The notes beneath the pieces are model-generated. The model made no database searches and was not told the DNA's origin. It saw nothing but the letters and a program-made list of their open reading frames with translations. A stretch of 64,000 bases of DNA from Polynucleobacter sp. 80A-SIGWE (GTDB lineage: Bacteria; Pseudomonadota; Gammaproteobacteria; Burkholderiales; Burkholderiaceae): positions 124,001-188,000 of the forward strand of contig NZ_JACVOR010000001.1 in assembly GCF_018882295.1 (NCBI RefSeq), written 5' to 3'. Positions within the stretch are counted from its first letter, which is position 1, and each line of letters opens with the position of its first letter. This document shows positions 1 through 9,359 of the stretch, one piece after another. The position numbers and the translations under genes were made by a program.

Positions 1-54
1 GATAAACCCTTGCAAATCTAAGGGCTTAGAGCCCATTCATGGTACGCTCATCGC

Positions 55-1575
55 ATGGCAACGAACTATTTAAAGAAAATTTTATCGGCCCGAGTCTACG
101 ATGTGGCCAGGGAAACAGAGCTCCAAGTAGCCCCCGAACTCACAAAGCGCTTAGGTAACCAAGTTTTGCTTAAAAGAGAGGATAACCAGCCGGTTTTCTC
201 CTTTAAATTGCGTGGCGCCTACAACAAAATGGCTCATTTACCCCCGGAAGCCCTAAAACGGGGGGTTATTGCAGCCTCGGCAGGCAATCATGCCCAAGGT
301 GTAGCCCTAGCAGCAGCCAAAATGAAGTGCAAAGCGGTCATCGTGATGCCCCTCACCACTCCCAGCGTCAAAATTGACGCAGTCAAGGCCCGCGGCGGGT
401 CTTGGGTTGAGGTAATTCTGCATGGCGAATCCTATAGCGATGCCTTCAAATACTCTGAACTGCTAGAGAAAAAACGGGGTTTGACCTTTGTTCACCCTTT
501 TGATGACCCCGATGTCATCGCCGGACAAGGAACAATCGCCCAAGAAATATTTCAGCAATACCAAGAACCGATTGATGCCATTTTTGTTGCCATCGGTGGT
601 GGTGGCCTCATTGCTGGCATTGGCGAATACGTCAAAGCTGTCAGCCCAAAAACCAAGGTGATTGGCGTTCAGTCAGTAGACTCAGATGCCATGCGGCGAT
701 CACTCGAAGCCAACAAGCGCATTGAGATGAAAGACGTGGGCCTGTTCTCAGACGGCACGGCTGTCAAGCTGGTTGGCAAAGAAACTTTCCGCATCTGTAA
801 ACGCGTGGTCGATGACATCATCACTGTCGACACTGATGAGATCTGCGCCGCCATCAACGATGTCTTCACAGATACCCGCAGTATTCTGGAGCCTGCTGGC
901 GCCCTAGCCATTGCAGGCATGAAGAAGTACGTCGAGAAGCACCGCCTAAAAAAGAAAACATTGGTAGCGATCGCTTGTGGCGCGAATATGAATTTCAGTC
1001 GCTTACGCTTTGTCGCTGAGCGTGCCGATGTCGGAGAATTCCGTGAAGCTGTTTTTGCCGTCACCATTCCTGAAGAACGTGGATCCTTTAGACGCTTCTG
1101 TGAATTGCTCGGTAATCGTAATGTCACTGAATTTAATTACCGCATCGCCGATCAAAGTGAAGCTCATATCTTTGTGGGTATCGGCACACAAAAGGCGGCC
1201 GACAGCACCGCCATTGCAAAGCATTTTCGTAAAGCAAAATTTGCGACGATTGATCTAACGCATGATGAGCTAGCGAAGTCACACCTACGTCATATGGTGG
1301 GTGGCCGCTCTACTCTTGCAAAAGATGAACTCCTATACCGCTTTGAATTTCCAGAGCGCCCAGGCGCGCTGATGAAGTTCCTCACCAGCATGGCACCCAA
1401 TTGGAATATCAGTCTTTTCCATTACCGTAATCACGGTGCGGACTACGGTCGTATCTTAGTAGGTCTTCAGGTTCCTAAAAATGAACAGAAGAAATTCCAA
1501 ACTTTCTTGGCCTCACTTGGATATCCACACTGGAATGAAACTGATAACCCAGCTTATCGTCTATTCCTTAAATGA
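55..1575 (+). CDS. ilvA: Threonine ammonia-lyase, biosynthetic
   Basis: PLP-dependent deaminase converting threonine to 2-oxobutanoate, the first step of isoleucine synthesis; cytoplasmic. The 506-residue protein has the full biosynthetic layout. The catalytic part is about residues 1-330, with the PLP lysine in SFKLRGAYNK (Lys51) and the phosphate-binding loop GGGGLIAG. It is followed by two ACT-like regulatory repeats at about 335-506, which in this family bind isoleucine and valine. The length matches the long allosteric form rather than the short catabolic TdcB. The first ATG gives a normal N-terminus. The gene ends 13 bp before the nucleotidase gene, so the two may be co-transcribed. Confidence 0.95.
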   Translation: MATNYLKKILSARVYDVARETELQVAPELTKRLGNQVLLKREDNQPVFSFKLRGAYNKMAHLPPEALKRGVIAASAGNHAQGVALAAAKMKCKAVIVMPLTTPSVKIDAVKARGGSWVEVILHGESYSDAFKYSELLEKKRGLTFVHPFDDPDVIAGQGTIAQEIFQQYQEPIDAIFVAIGGGGLIAGIGEYVKAVSPKTKVIGVQSVDSDAMRRSLEANKRIEMKDVGLFSDGTAVKLVGKETFRICKRVVDDIITVDTDEICAAINDVFTDTRSILEPAGALAIAGMKKYVEKHRLKKKTLVAIACGANMNFSRLRFVAERADVGEFREAVFAVTIPEERGSFRRFCELLGNRNVTEFNYRIADQSEAHIFVGIGTQKAADSTAIAKHFRKAKFATIDLTHDELAKSHLRHMVGGRSTLAKDELLYRFEFPERPGALMKFLTSMAPNWNISLFHYRNHGADYGRILVGLQVPKNEQKKFQTFLASLGYPHWNETDNPAYRLFLK

Positions 1576-1588
1576 GATGTAACTCGTA

Positions 1589-2497
1589 ATGTCATACACA
1601 CTTACCGGGAAACTCGTCGTTGCGATTTCATCGCGCGCATTGTTTGATTTCGAAGAAGAGAATCGTATCTTTGAATCCACTGATGACAGCGCTTACATGA
1701 AACTGCAATTAGAGCGTTTATCTAAAGCAGCTCAAACCGGCGTTGCATTTCCATTGGTAAAGAAGTTGCTCGCTTTTAATGAAGAAGGTGAACAACGCGT
1801 TGAAGTGGTCATTCTCTCTCGCAATGACCCAGTTAGTGGCTTACGTGTATTCCGCTCAGCCGAGCACCATGGCCTGCATTTAGAGCGTGGCGTATTTACT
1901 AGAGGGCGTCCACCCTATCACTACCTACGCTCGCTACATGCCAACTTATTCCTCTCGGCCAATGAAGATGATGTGCGCGCCACGATTGATGCTGGTTTTC
2001 CTGCGGCGCGCGTTTATCCAGAATCTAGCAAAACTGCAGAGTCTCACCCGAATGAAATCCGCATCGCATTTGACGGAGATGCTGTTCTTTTCTCCGATGA
2101 AGCGGAGCAAGTATTTCAGAGCGAAGGTTTAGTAGCCTTTGTGGATCATGAAAGCAAAAAAGCTGCGATCCCTTTACCGCCAGGTCCATTCAAGCCTTTA
2201 CTAGAAGCGCTGCATCGCTTGCAACGTAGCACGAGCGAAAAAGGTATGCGTATTCGTACCGCCTTAGTTACCGCTCGCTCTGCACCTGCACATGAGCGCG
2301 CCATTCGCACCTTGATGGCTTGGGGTATCGATGTAGATGAAGCTATGTTCCTGGGCGGACTTTCCAAGAGTGAATTTCTGCGCGAGTTTGAACCAGACTT
2401 TTTCTTTGATGACCAAACGGGTCATTGCCAATCAGCTGCATCAGTAGCGCCTACTGGTCATGTTGTATCTGGCGTCTCTAATAAACCTAAAAGCTAA
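1589..2497 (+). CDS. Cytosolic 5'-nucleotidase family protein
   Basis: A 302-residue protein resembling the bacterial 5'-nucleotidase family related to vertebrate cytosolic 5'-nucleotidase I. These enzymes hydrolyse nucleoside monophosphates. Visible family features are the N-terminal AISSRALFDFEEEN block (about residues 13-26), an internal VILSRNDP segment, and an acidic FFFDDQTGH block near residue 270 that fits a HAD-type metal site. No signal peptide is present. It lies between ilvA and queF, and its TAA stop shares one base with the queF ATG, suggesting translational coupling. Substrate is not deducible from sequence alone. Confidence 0.8.
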   Translation: MSYTLTGKLVVAISSRALFDFEEENRIFESTDDSAYMKLQLERLSKAAQTGVAFPLVKKLLAFNEEGEQRVEVVILSRNDPVSGLRVFRSAEHHGLHLERGVFTRGRPPYHYLRSLHANLFLSANEDDVRATIDAGFPAARVYPESSKTAESHPNEIRIAFDGDAVLFSDEAEQVFQSEGLVAFVDHESKKAAIPLPPGPFKPLLEALHRLQRSTSEKGMRIRTALVTARSAPAHERAIRTLMAWGIDVDEAMFLGGLSKSEFLREFEPDFFFDDQTGHCQSAASVAPTGHVVSGVSNKPKS

Positions 2498-3324
2498 TGT
2501 CCACTATTCCACTTGGCCAGGCAACGCAATATCCTGATCAATATGATCCGAGCCTGCTCTTTCCAATTCCGCGTTCTGAGAATCGCCTCAAGCTAGACAT
2601 CAAACCCAATCAAGCATTACCTTTTGTAGGTGTTGATATTTGGAATGCCTTTGAGCTTGGCTGGCTCAACAAAAAAGGGAAACCCCAGATTGCTTTGGCA
2701 GAGTTTCAGATTCCAGCAGACTCACCCAACATGATTGAATCTAAGTCATTCAAGCTCTACCTGAATAGCCTGAATAGCGCCCGCTTTGAAGATGAGGCAG
2801 AAGTGCGCGAAAGATTGATTACGGATTTATCTGCAGTAGCTGGAAGCAAGATTGCCACCCGCATCAATCCAACTGAACTGATTGCCAAAAAAGGTATGCA
2901 GGAAATGAGTGGCGTTCTTATGGATCGCCTAGATATTGAGATCGATCCGAGTCTATCTGCTGATCCTAGCTTGCTAGAGGTAAATGAATCTTTTGGACCG
3001 ATCGAGCAATGTTTGGTCTCCCACCTACTCAAATCGAATTGTCCGGTGACTGGTCAACCAGATTGGGCAAGCGTGCAGATTCGCTATCAAGGTCGTCCAA
3101 TTTTAGAAGAAGGCCTACTCCGCTACTTGATCGGATTCAGGCAAAAAGGTGAGTTTCATGAGCACTGTGTCGAAACCATCTTCTGCGACATCAAGCGCCA
3201 GTGCAAGCCGGAGAAACTTTCTGTCTATGCGCGTTACACACGGCGTGGTGGGTTAGATATCAACCCTTTCCGCACCGATCACAATGCGCCTTGGCCAGAC
3301 AATACCCGCCACGCTAGGCAATAA
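2497..3324 (+). CDS. queF: NADPH-dependent 7-cyano-7-deazaguanine reductase QueF
   Basis: Reduces preQ0 to preQ1 in queuosine biosynthesis, the tRNA wobble-base modification pathway; cytoplasmic. At 275 residues it is the long two-domain (tandem T-fold) QueF. The C-terminal half carries the nucleophilic cysteine context SNCPVTGQPDW (near residue 183) and a downstream HEHCVETIFCDI block that forms the substrate and NADPH pocket in this family. The ATG overlaps the stop of the upstream 5'-nucleotidase by one base. The stop codon abuts, without any gap, the stop of the oppositely oriented unknown gene that follows. Confidence 0.93.
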   Translation: MSTIPLGQATQYPDQYDPSLLFPIPRSENRLKLDIKPNQALPFVGVDIWNAFELGWLNKKGKPQIALAEFQIPADSPNMIESKSFKLYLNSLNSARFEDEAEVRERLITDLSAVAGSKIATRINPTELIAKKGMQEMSGVLMDRLDIEIDPSLSADPSLLEVNESFGPIEQCLVSHLLKSNCPVTGQPDWASVQIRYQGRPILEEGLLRYLIGFRQKGEFHEHCVETIFCDIKRQCKPEKLSVYARYTRRGGLDINPFRTDHNAPWPDNTRHARQ

Positions 3325-4560
3325 CTAAGGCTCGAGCACCTGTTTTGATGGTGCTACGCTGGGACCATAAATCAGTTCAAGATTTTTTTGAATACTCGGC
3401 ACTTGTGAGAAACAGTTTTTAACTAATGCTGGGTTTGTATACCAAGCATCGCTACCCTTAGCCTCATCAACAAATGACTTCATGACGATAGCGCTATCGA
3501 CATCATCAAGCCCAGCAGCCTTCAGTTTTATAAATCCCGAAGAACAAGCTTTTGCTAAATCAGAGCCTTCTGCCTTGGAAATTCGTTGTAGCAGACTAGG
3601 GGCTGAACTATTTAAGATCTGCATAAAATTTTGGCCTGAGCCAGGCATCTGAAAATTCAAAATAGACTCAGATGAAAGATTTTCTCGACTTGCCAATCCT
3701 TCAATATTGGACACCGTTGGATAAAACACGCTACGGAAAAATTGAAACTCCAACTTCACAGTAAACAGCAATTGCTTTTCTGATTTAGGATCTTTTTGTA
3801 ATTGCAGAATTTGCTTATCAGTGAGGCTGCCAACACTTTGATCGGCTTTGTAAACTTGGATTTCAACTGCTCGAATCCCTTTGCGTAATTCTGACCAGCT
3901 AAAAGTAACGGGGACCTTAGCATCAACCATTCCCTGCAAAAGACTATTGGCTTTCTTTTGCGTCTCCCCCACTACCGAATTTCCAACTGTTGCCGAAATC
4001 CCGCCAATCGCAGCCGCCGAACCACCAGTTGCCACAATTGCAGCGGCCCCCAATAGCAATTTGGCAGACCCAATGAAATCCTGATTTGAGTCGCTCGAAC
4101 TTCTGACATTCAATACCAAGGAGAGCGCTCCTGGGTTAAATATGGAATAAGTTCCAAGCACCGACATGGGAACGATGGATAAAGGAGTGGTACTCAGTGA
4201 GGCGCACTCAGAACCACCCTCCCTGCCATCAAAGGTGGCAATCGGAATTTCTAACTTATCAAGCTTCCCCTTGAAGCCCTGAGTCACAACTGACAACACG
4301 AGTTGGGTTTTATCGGATCCCCAAAAACTACGGCTAGCCATTTGGGTGCAACTACTCACAGGAATCACTTCAGAGCTAATCGTGAGGTACCCATCATTAC
4401 CCCGCCCATCATGTAACCAATCAGGAGGATCCCCTTTAACAAAAGAGGGGTTCATATCTGGAAAGAAAAACGAGGCTGCCAAGGTTGACTGAGGTAAAGC
4501 AGCAACGCAAATGGCTATACATGCCAAAAGTGGAGATTTGATTATCCCTGGGAGATTCAT
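3325..4560 (-). CDS. Exported protein of unknown function
   Basis: I do not recognise this 411-residue protein. It starts with a convincing Sec signal peptide (hydrophobic stretch about residues 8-22, likely cleavage after Ala28 or Ala29 in QSTLAAS), so it should be periplasmic or envelope-associated. The mature part holds a Gly/Ala-rich hydrophobic segment at about 163-193 that could insert in a membrane, and scattered cysteines (71, 119 and two near the C-terminus). No catalytic motif is evident. It is transcribed toward queF, with stops directly adjacent, and lies upstream-side of the ssb terminator. It looks like a lineage-specific insertion between queF and ssb. Confidence 0.75.
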   Translation of the reverse strand: MNLPGIIKSPLLACIAICVAALPQSTLAASFFFPDMNPSFVKGDPPDWLHDGRGNDGYLTISSEVIPVSSCTQMASRSFWGSDKTQLVLSVVTQGFKGKLDKLEIPIATFDGREGGSECASLSTTPLSIVPMSVLGTYSIFNPGALSLVLNVRSSSDSNQDFIGSAKLLLGAAAIVATGGSAAAIGGISATVGNSVVGETQKKANSLLQGMVDAKVPVTFSWSELRKGIRAVEIQVYKADQSVGSLTDKQILQLQKDPKSEKQLLFTVKLEFQFFRSVFYPTVSNIEGLASRENLSSESILNFQMPGSGQNFMQILNSSAPSLLQRISKAEGSDLAKACSSGFIKLKAAGLDDVDSAIVMKSFVDEAKGSDAWYTNPALVKNCFSQVPSIQKNLELIYGPSVAPSKQVLEP

Positions 4561-4613
4561 GGATTCATTTTAAGGTGAATACGACAAATCAAGCATTTGC
4601 ATGCGCCTGTATG

Positions 4614-4651
4614 AAAAAGAAAACCCCAGGAAGCCTGCGCTTTCTGGGGTT
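4614..4651 (-). terminator. Rho-independent terminator downstream of ssb
   Basis: Inverted repeat AACCCCAG (4622-4629) and CTGGGGTT (4644-4651). The interior bases can extend the stem (AAGC/GCTT). Read on the minus strand, the hairpin is followed by a T-rich run (TTTTCTTTTT), as expected for termination of ssb transcription. Confidence 0.8.
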
Positions 4652-4687
4652 GATCGCTACGCAGTCAAATGACTGCTTACGCACCAA

Positions 4688-5143
4688 TTAAAACGGAATA
4701 TCGTCATCCATTGCGCCAAGGGATGCAGCATTTGAAGAAGCTGGAGCTGACTGCTCAGCCGGCTTTGAGCGGCTATAGCTTTCACCACCATCACCACTGC
4801 CACCTACTGGCTTACCACCAAGCATTTGCATTGTTTCTGCAACGATCTCAGTAGAATATTTTTCCTGACCACTAGCATCAGTCCATTTACGCGTACGCAA
4901 ACGACCTTCTACATAAACCTGTGAACCTTTTTTAAGATATTGACCAGCGATCTCTGCAAGCTTTCCAAAGAATGCAACGCGGTGCCATTCTGTGGTTTCT
5001 TTCATTTCGCCAGACTGCTTATCTTTATAACGATCTGATGTCGCTACTGAAATGTTTGTTACTGCGTCGCCGCTTGGCATGTAACGTGTTTCTGGGTCAC
5101 GCCCTACGTTACCTACGATGATGACCTTATTTACCGAAGCCAT
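4688..5143 (-). CDS. ssb: Single-stranded DNA-binding protein
   Basis: Binds single-stranded DNA during replication, repair and recombination and recruits partner proteins. The 151-residue protein has the OB-fold over about residues 1-110 (starting [18 protein letters not shown]). A Gly/Ser/Pro-rich linker follows, ending in the conserved acidic tip MDDDIPF that binds partner proteins. It sits beside an MFS gene and uvrA, the usual betaproteobacterial arrangement, and has its own terminator just downstream. The gap of 80 bp to the MFS gene may carry its promoter, but I could not identify clear hexamers. Confidence 0.97.
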   Translation of the reverse strand: MASVNKVIIVGNVGRDPETRYMPSGDAVTNISVATSDRYKDKQSGEMKETTEWHRVAFFGKLAEIAGQYLKKGSQVYVEGRLRTRKWTDASGQEKYSTEIVAETMQMLGGKPVGGSGDGGESYSRSKPAEQSAPASSNAASLGAMDDDIPF

Positions 5144-5223
5144 GTTGTCTCCCGAAGAAAAATACTGCTGTTATTACTACTAAAAATAAACTACTCGCTT
5201 AAATTAAACCAATGAAGCTACGG

Positions 5224-6408
5224 TTATGTGCTTGCCGCTACATCCTTTGATTCTGAAGCCCTTGTTGGCATAGAACCCATCGACCAAGCAATTATAAGCC
5301 AGCATAAAAGTAGTGCCGCGCCCATCACAAAGACCGATAAATCACCATGGCTATCCATCAAGTAACCCCCAATTACAGCGCCTGTAAAGAGGCCAATCGA
5401 TTGAGTGGTGTTGTAAACACCCAATGCAGTGCCTTTGGATTCTTTAGCAAAGCGGGATACCAATGAGGGTTGCAGAGCTTCAAGTAAGTTAAAGCCCACA
5501 AAGTAAACCAATAAAGCAAATGCAATAGATGTAATCGAAGCGGTATTTGTAAACAACACTTCAGCAATCAAAAGCAAAACAATTGCTACTAATAGGATGG
5601 TTCTTAGCTGCTGCTTCTTTTCACCAAAAATTAAAATTGGCGCCATCATGAAAAAAGATAGCAAAACAACTGGAAGATAAACCTGCCAATGGGATGCTAA
5701 TGGCAGGCCCGCTTGTACCAATAAACGCGGCACCACCAAAAACATCGCAACTTGAGTGGCATGCAATACAAACACGCCTGCATTCAGACGCATCAACTCG
5801 GGACGCAAAAATACTTCTTTCAAACTCGCTTGCTGCAGCTTGGCCTCAGGCTTAGTGCTGGGTAGAACATAGTAAGTAACAAACATCGCCCCAATACCCA
5901 ATACTGCCAGTACTACAAAAATTCCACTCAAACTAATTAGCCGATAGATTGGCGCAGCAATCACAAGCGACAGTGCAAATGAAAGTGCAATGCTGCCACC
6001 CACTAGGGCCATGGCACGAGTGCGAACTTGCTCACGCGTTAAATCAGCAACCCAGGCAGAGATGGCAGCTGAAACCGCGCCGGCGCCCATTACTCCGCGA
6101 CCGATAGCAATCCAGAGAAGATCGTCTTGAGCGGCACAAATTAAGGCGCCAGCTACAAATAAAGAAAGTCCCCATAAAACGACTGGTTTTCGACCGATGC
6201 GGTCAGAAAGGCGGCCTAAGGGGATGTAGAAGCAGGCCTGAACAATATTGAAGATTCCAAGGGTTAATCCAACCCAAAGGGCATGCTCGCCACCAGGCAA
6301 GCCCCGCGCATGAATACTGAAAACCGGCAAAAGCAGGAATAGGCCCAGCATACGGAGGCCAAAAATGCCTGCTAAGGCCAGAGTGGAGCGAAGTTCAGAA
6401 GGATTCAT
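5224..6408 (-). CDS. MFS transporter
   Basis: A 394-residue major facilitator superfamily permease with about 12 hydrophobic segments. The conserved loop 2-3 motif is visible as GRLSDRIGRKPV near residue 64. The overall pattern resembles drug/metabolite exporters of the YajR-like type, but the substrate cannot be inferred. It lies between ssb and uvrA and is divergent from uvrA with only 37 bp between the start codons. It could be co-transcribed with ssb. Confidence 0.88.
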   Translation of the reverse strand: MNPSELRSTLALAGIFGLRMLGLFLLLPVFSIHARGLPGGEHALWVGLTLGIFNIVQACFYIPLGRLSDRIGRKPVVLWGLSLFVAGALICAAQDDLLWIAIGRGVMGAGAVSAAISAWVADLTREQVRTRAMALVGGSIALSFALSLVIAAPIYRLISLSGIFVVLAVLGIGAMFVTYYVLPSTKPEAKLQQASLKEVFLRPELMRLNAGVFVLHATQVAMFLVVPRLLVQAGLPLASHWQVYLPVVLLSFFMMAPILIFGEKKQQLRTILLVAIVLLLIAEVLFTNTASITSIAFALLVYFVGFNLLEALQPSLVSRFAKESKGTALGVYNTTQSIGLFTGAVIGGYLMDSHGDLSVFVMGAALLLCWLIIAWSMGSMPTRASESKDVAAST

Positions 6409-6445
6409 GGGAAAGGGCTATATTAACAAGTTACGCTAAAAAATC

Positions 6446-9334
6446 ATGAATAACGAAATTAAGATCCGCGGTGCGCGCACGCACAACCTCAAAAACATCA
6501 ATCTAGATATCCCTAGAGAGAAATTGGTCGTTTTGACAGGCCTGTCTGGCTCTGGCAAAAGCTCATTGGCTTTTGACACCCTGTATGCCGAAGGCCAACG
6601 TCGCTACGTTGAGTCACTATCCGCCTACGCACGTCAGTTTTTGCAATTAATGGAAAAGCCAGACGTCGATACGATTGAAGGCCTCTCCCCTGCAATCTCG
6701 ATTGAGCAAAAAGCGACTAGCCACAATCCTCGCTCGACTGTAGGTACTGTTACAGAAATTCATGATTACCTGCGTTTATTGTTTGCGCGTGCAGGAACAC
6801 CGCATTGTCCAGAACATGATCTGCCACTAGAAGCGCAAAGCGTTTCTCAAATGGTAGATACCGTTTTGGCCATGCCTGAAGATACGAAGCTCATGATCTT
6901 GGCTCCAGTAGTCAGCGAGCGTAAAGGTGAGTTCGTCGACTTATTCCAAGATTTGCAAGCGCAAGGCTTTGTACGCTTCCGTGTGCGCTCTGGTGGCGGC
7001 ACAACCAATACTGCTAAAGCAGAGATCTTTGAAGTGGATCAACTGCCAGCTCTGAAGAAGAACGATAAACACTCGATTGAAGTCGTTGTTGATCGCATTA
7101 AAGTACGTCCGGATATTCAGCAACGTTTGGCAGAGTCGTTTGAGACTGCATTGCGCCTTGCTGACGGCAAAGCCATGATCGTCAATATGGACACTGGCAA
7201 AGAGATGATTTTCTCTAGCAAATTTGCCTGCCCAATTTGTTCGTATTCCTTACAAGAACTTGAGCCACGCCTTTTCTCATTTAATAACCCGATGGGTGCA
7301 TGCCCATCCTGTGATGGCTTAGGTCATCAATCTTTCTTCGATCCAAAACGGATTGTTGCGCACCCCGATTTATCGCTAGCATCTGGCGCTATTAAAGGCT
7401 GGGATCGTCGCAATCAGTTTTATTTCAAACTCTTGCAGACACTCGCTAAGCATGGTGGCTTTGATGTCGAGAAGCCTTTTGAGACTCTGAATAAGAAACA
7501 ACAAGATCTCATTTTGTTGGGCTCAGGTGATGTCACTATTCCATTTGAGTACATCAACGAGCGTGGCAAAAACAGTATTCGTGAACATGCCTTTGAAGGT
7601 ATTGTTGCCAACTTTGAGCGTCGCTATCGTGAGACTGATTCAGCAACAGTTCGTGAAGAATTGTCACGCTATCAAAATGTACAAACCTGTCCATCATGCA
7701 ATGGCAGCCGTTTGCGCAAGGAGGCTCGCTTTGTCAAAGTAGGTGATGGCAAGCAATCACGTGCCATTTATGAAATCAGCGCCCTGCCTTTAAAAGAAGC
7801 TAAAGAATATTTTGAGTCACTAGAACTCAAAGGCGCCAAACGAGAAATCGCCGACAAGATTGTGAAAGAGATTGGTTCACGTCTACGCTTCCTCAATGAT
7901 GTGGGATTGGACTACCTTTCACTTGAACGCAGTGCCGATACCCTCTCCGGTGGTGAAGCACAGCGCATTCGTCTGGCATCACAGATTGGCTCTGGCCTGA
8001 CTGGTGTCATGTATGTATTGGATGAACCGTCAATTGGTTTGCATCAACGTGATAACGATAGGCTCATCGGCACCCTGAAGCATTTGCGTGACTTGGGCAA
8101 CAGCGTACTAGTAGTTGAACATGATGAAGATATGATTCGCGCCTCGGACTATGTCATCGATATTGGTCCTGGCGCTGGCGTACATGGCGGTGAAGTCGTT
8201 GCTGAAGGTACTCCTGCTGAAGTAGAGGCTAATCCAAAGTCCTTAACTGGCGCCTACTTATCTGGTCGCGAGTGGATCGCTGTTCCGGAAAAACGTATAC
8301 CGGTAAATGATAAATTTTTAGAAATCATCGGCGCACGTGGAAACAACTTGCAATCGGTTCACGCCAAGATTCCAGTCGGTCTTTTAACCTGCGTCACTGG
8401 CGTATCCGGTTCTGGCAAATCAACACTGATTAACGACACGCTGCACCATGCAGTTGCACAGCATATCTACGGCTCGAATGCAGAACCGGCAGCACATGAC
8501 GCAATCAAAGGCTTAGAGAATTTTGACAAAGTCATCAGCGTTGACCAATCCCCTATTGGAAGAACACCCCGCTCTAACCCTGCTACTTACACCGGACTAT
8601 TTACACCAATCAGGGAACTCTTTTGCGGCGTACCTGCTGCACGCGAGCGTGGCTATGAAGCTGGACGTTTTTCTTTCAACGTCAAAGGTGGCCGTTGTGA
8701 TGCCTGTGAAGGTGATGGCGTCATCAAAGTCGAAATGCATTTCTTACCTGATGTCTATGTGCCTTGCGACGTCTGTCACGGCAAACGTTATAACCGTGAG
8801 ACATTAGATATTCGCTATAAGGGCAAGAATATTCATGAAGTACTCTCGATGACTATCGAGCAAGCCCATGAATTCTTTGAAGCAGTTCCGATCGTCAAAC
8901 GCAAACTCAAAACCTTGTTGGATGTGGGCTTGGGCTACGTCAAGCTAGGTCAAAGTGCAACGACCTTATCTGGCGGAGAAGCGCAGCGCGTCAAACTCTC
9001 GCTAGAACTTTCTAAACGCGATACCGGCAGAACGCTCTATATCTTGGACGAACCGACCACCGGTTTGCATTTCCATGACATTCAACTACTGCTGACCGTT
9101 CTTCAGACCCTCAAGAAACAAGGCAACACGATCGTCATCATTGAGCACAACTTAGATGTGATCAAAACTGCCGATTGGATTATTGACTTGGGTCCTAAAG
9201 GTGGCGCTGGCGGCGGGCAGATTATTGCTACTGGCACACCAGAAGAAGTTGCTAAGAACGAAGCGAGCTTTACCGGTCACTACTTAGCACCACTGCTGGT
9301 TCGCAAACCAGCTCCTGCCAAGAAGAAAAAGTAA
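6446..9334 (+). CDS. uvrA: Excinuclease ABC subunit A
   Basis: Damage-recognition ATPase of nucleotide excision repair; dimerises and hands DNA to UvrB. At 962 residues it is full length. Both ABC modules are intact. Walker A motifs are GLSGSGKSS (residues 32-40) and GVSGSGKST (about residue 651), with two ABC signature LSGGEAQR motifs. There are also two CxxC zinc modules (CPICS..CPSC near residue 260 and CDACEG..CDVC near residue 755). Transcription is divergent from the MFS gene and convergent with the antiporter gene. I saw no strong ribosome-binding site before the ATG and no convincing LexA box in the 37-bp gap. Confidence 0.98.
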   Translation: MNNEIKIRGARTHNLKNINLDIPREKLVVLTGLSGSGKSSLAFDTLYAEGQRRYVESLSAYARQFLQLMEKPDVDTIEGLSPAISIEQKATSHNPRSTVGTVTEIHDYLRLLFARAGTPHCPEHDLPLEAQSVSQMVDTVLAMPEDTKLMILAPVVSERKGEFVDLFQDLQAQGFVRFRVRSGGGTTNTAKAEIFEVDQLPALKKNDKHSIEVVVDRIKVRPDIQQRLAESFETALRLADGKAMIVNMDTGKEMIFSSKFACPICSYSLQELEPRLFSFNNPMGACPSCDGLGHQSFFDPKRIVAHPDLSLASGAIKGWDRRNQFYFKLLQTLAKHGGFDVEKPFETLNKKQQDLILLGSGDVTIPFEYINERGKNSIREHAFEGIVANFERRYRETDSATVREELSRYQNVQTCPSCNGSRLRKEARFVKVGDGKQSRAIYEISALPLKEAKEYFESLELKGAKREIADKIVKEIGSRLRFLNDVGLDYLSLERSADTLSGGEAQRIRLASQIGSGLTGVMYVLDEPSIGLHQRDNDRLIGTLKHLRDLGNSVLVVEHDEDMIRASDYVIDIGPGAGVHGGEVVAEGTPAEVEANPKSLTGAYLSGREWIAVPEKRIPVNDKFLEIIGARGNNLQSVHAKIPVGLLTCVTGVSGSGKSTLINDTLHHAVAQHIYGSNAEPAAHDAIKGLENFDKVISVDQSPIGRTPRSNPATYTGLFTPIRELFCGVPAARERGYEAGRFSFNVKGGRCDACEGDGVIKVEMHFLPDVYVPCDVCHGKRYNRETLDIRYKGKNIHEVLSMTIEQAHEFFEAVPIVKRKLKTLLDVGLGYVKLGQSATTLSGGEAQRVKLSLELSKRDTGRTLYILDEPTTGLHFHDIQLLLTVLQTLKKQGNTIVIIEHNLDVIKTADWIIDLGPKGGAGGGQIIATGTPEEVAKNEASFTGHYLAPLLVRKPAPAKKKK

Positions 9335-9359
9335 TTCAAAATAAATCCGTTGAATTACA

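Noticed and set aside
4661..4676. Short perfect inverted repeat GCAGTCA-AA-TGACTGC between ssb and its terminator
   Set aside because: The two-base loop is too tight for a full hairpin and no known regulator site of this form is evident. It may be an incidental palindrome.
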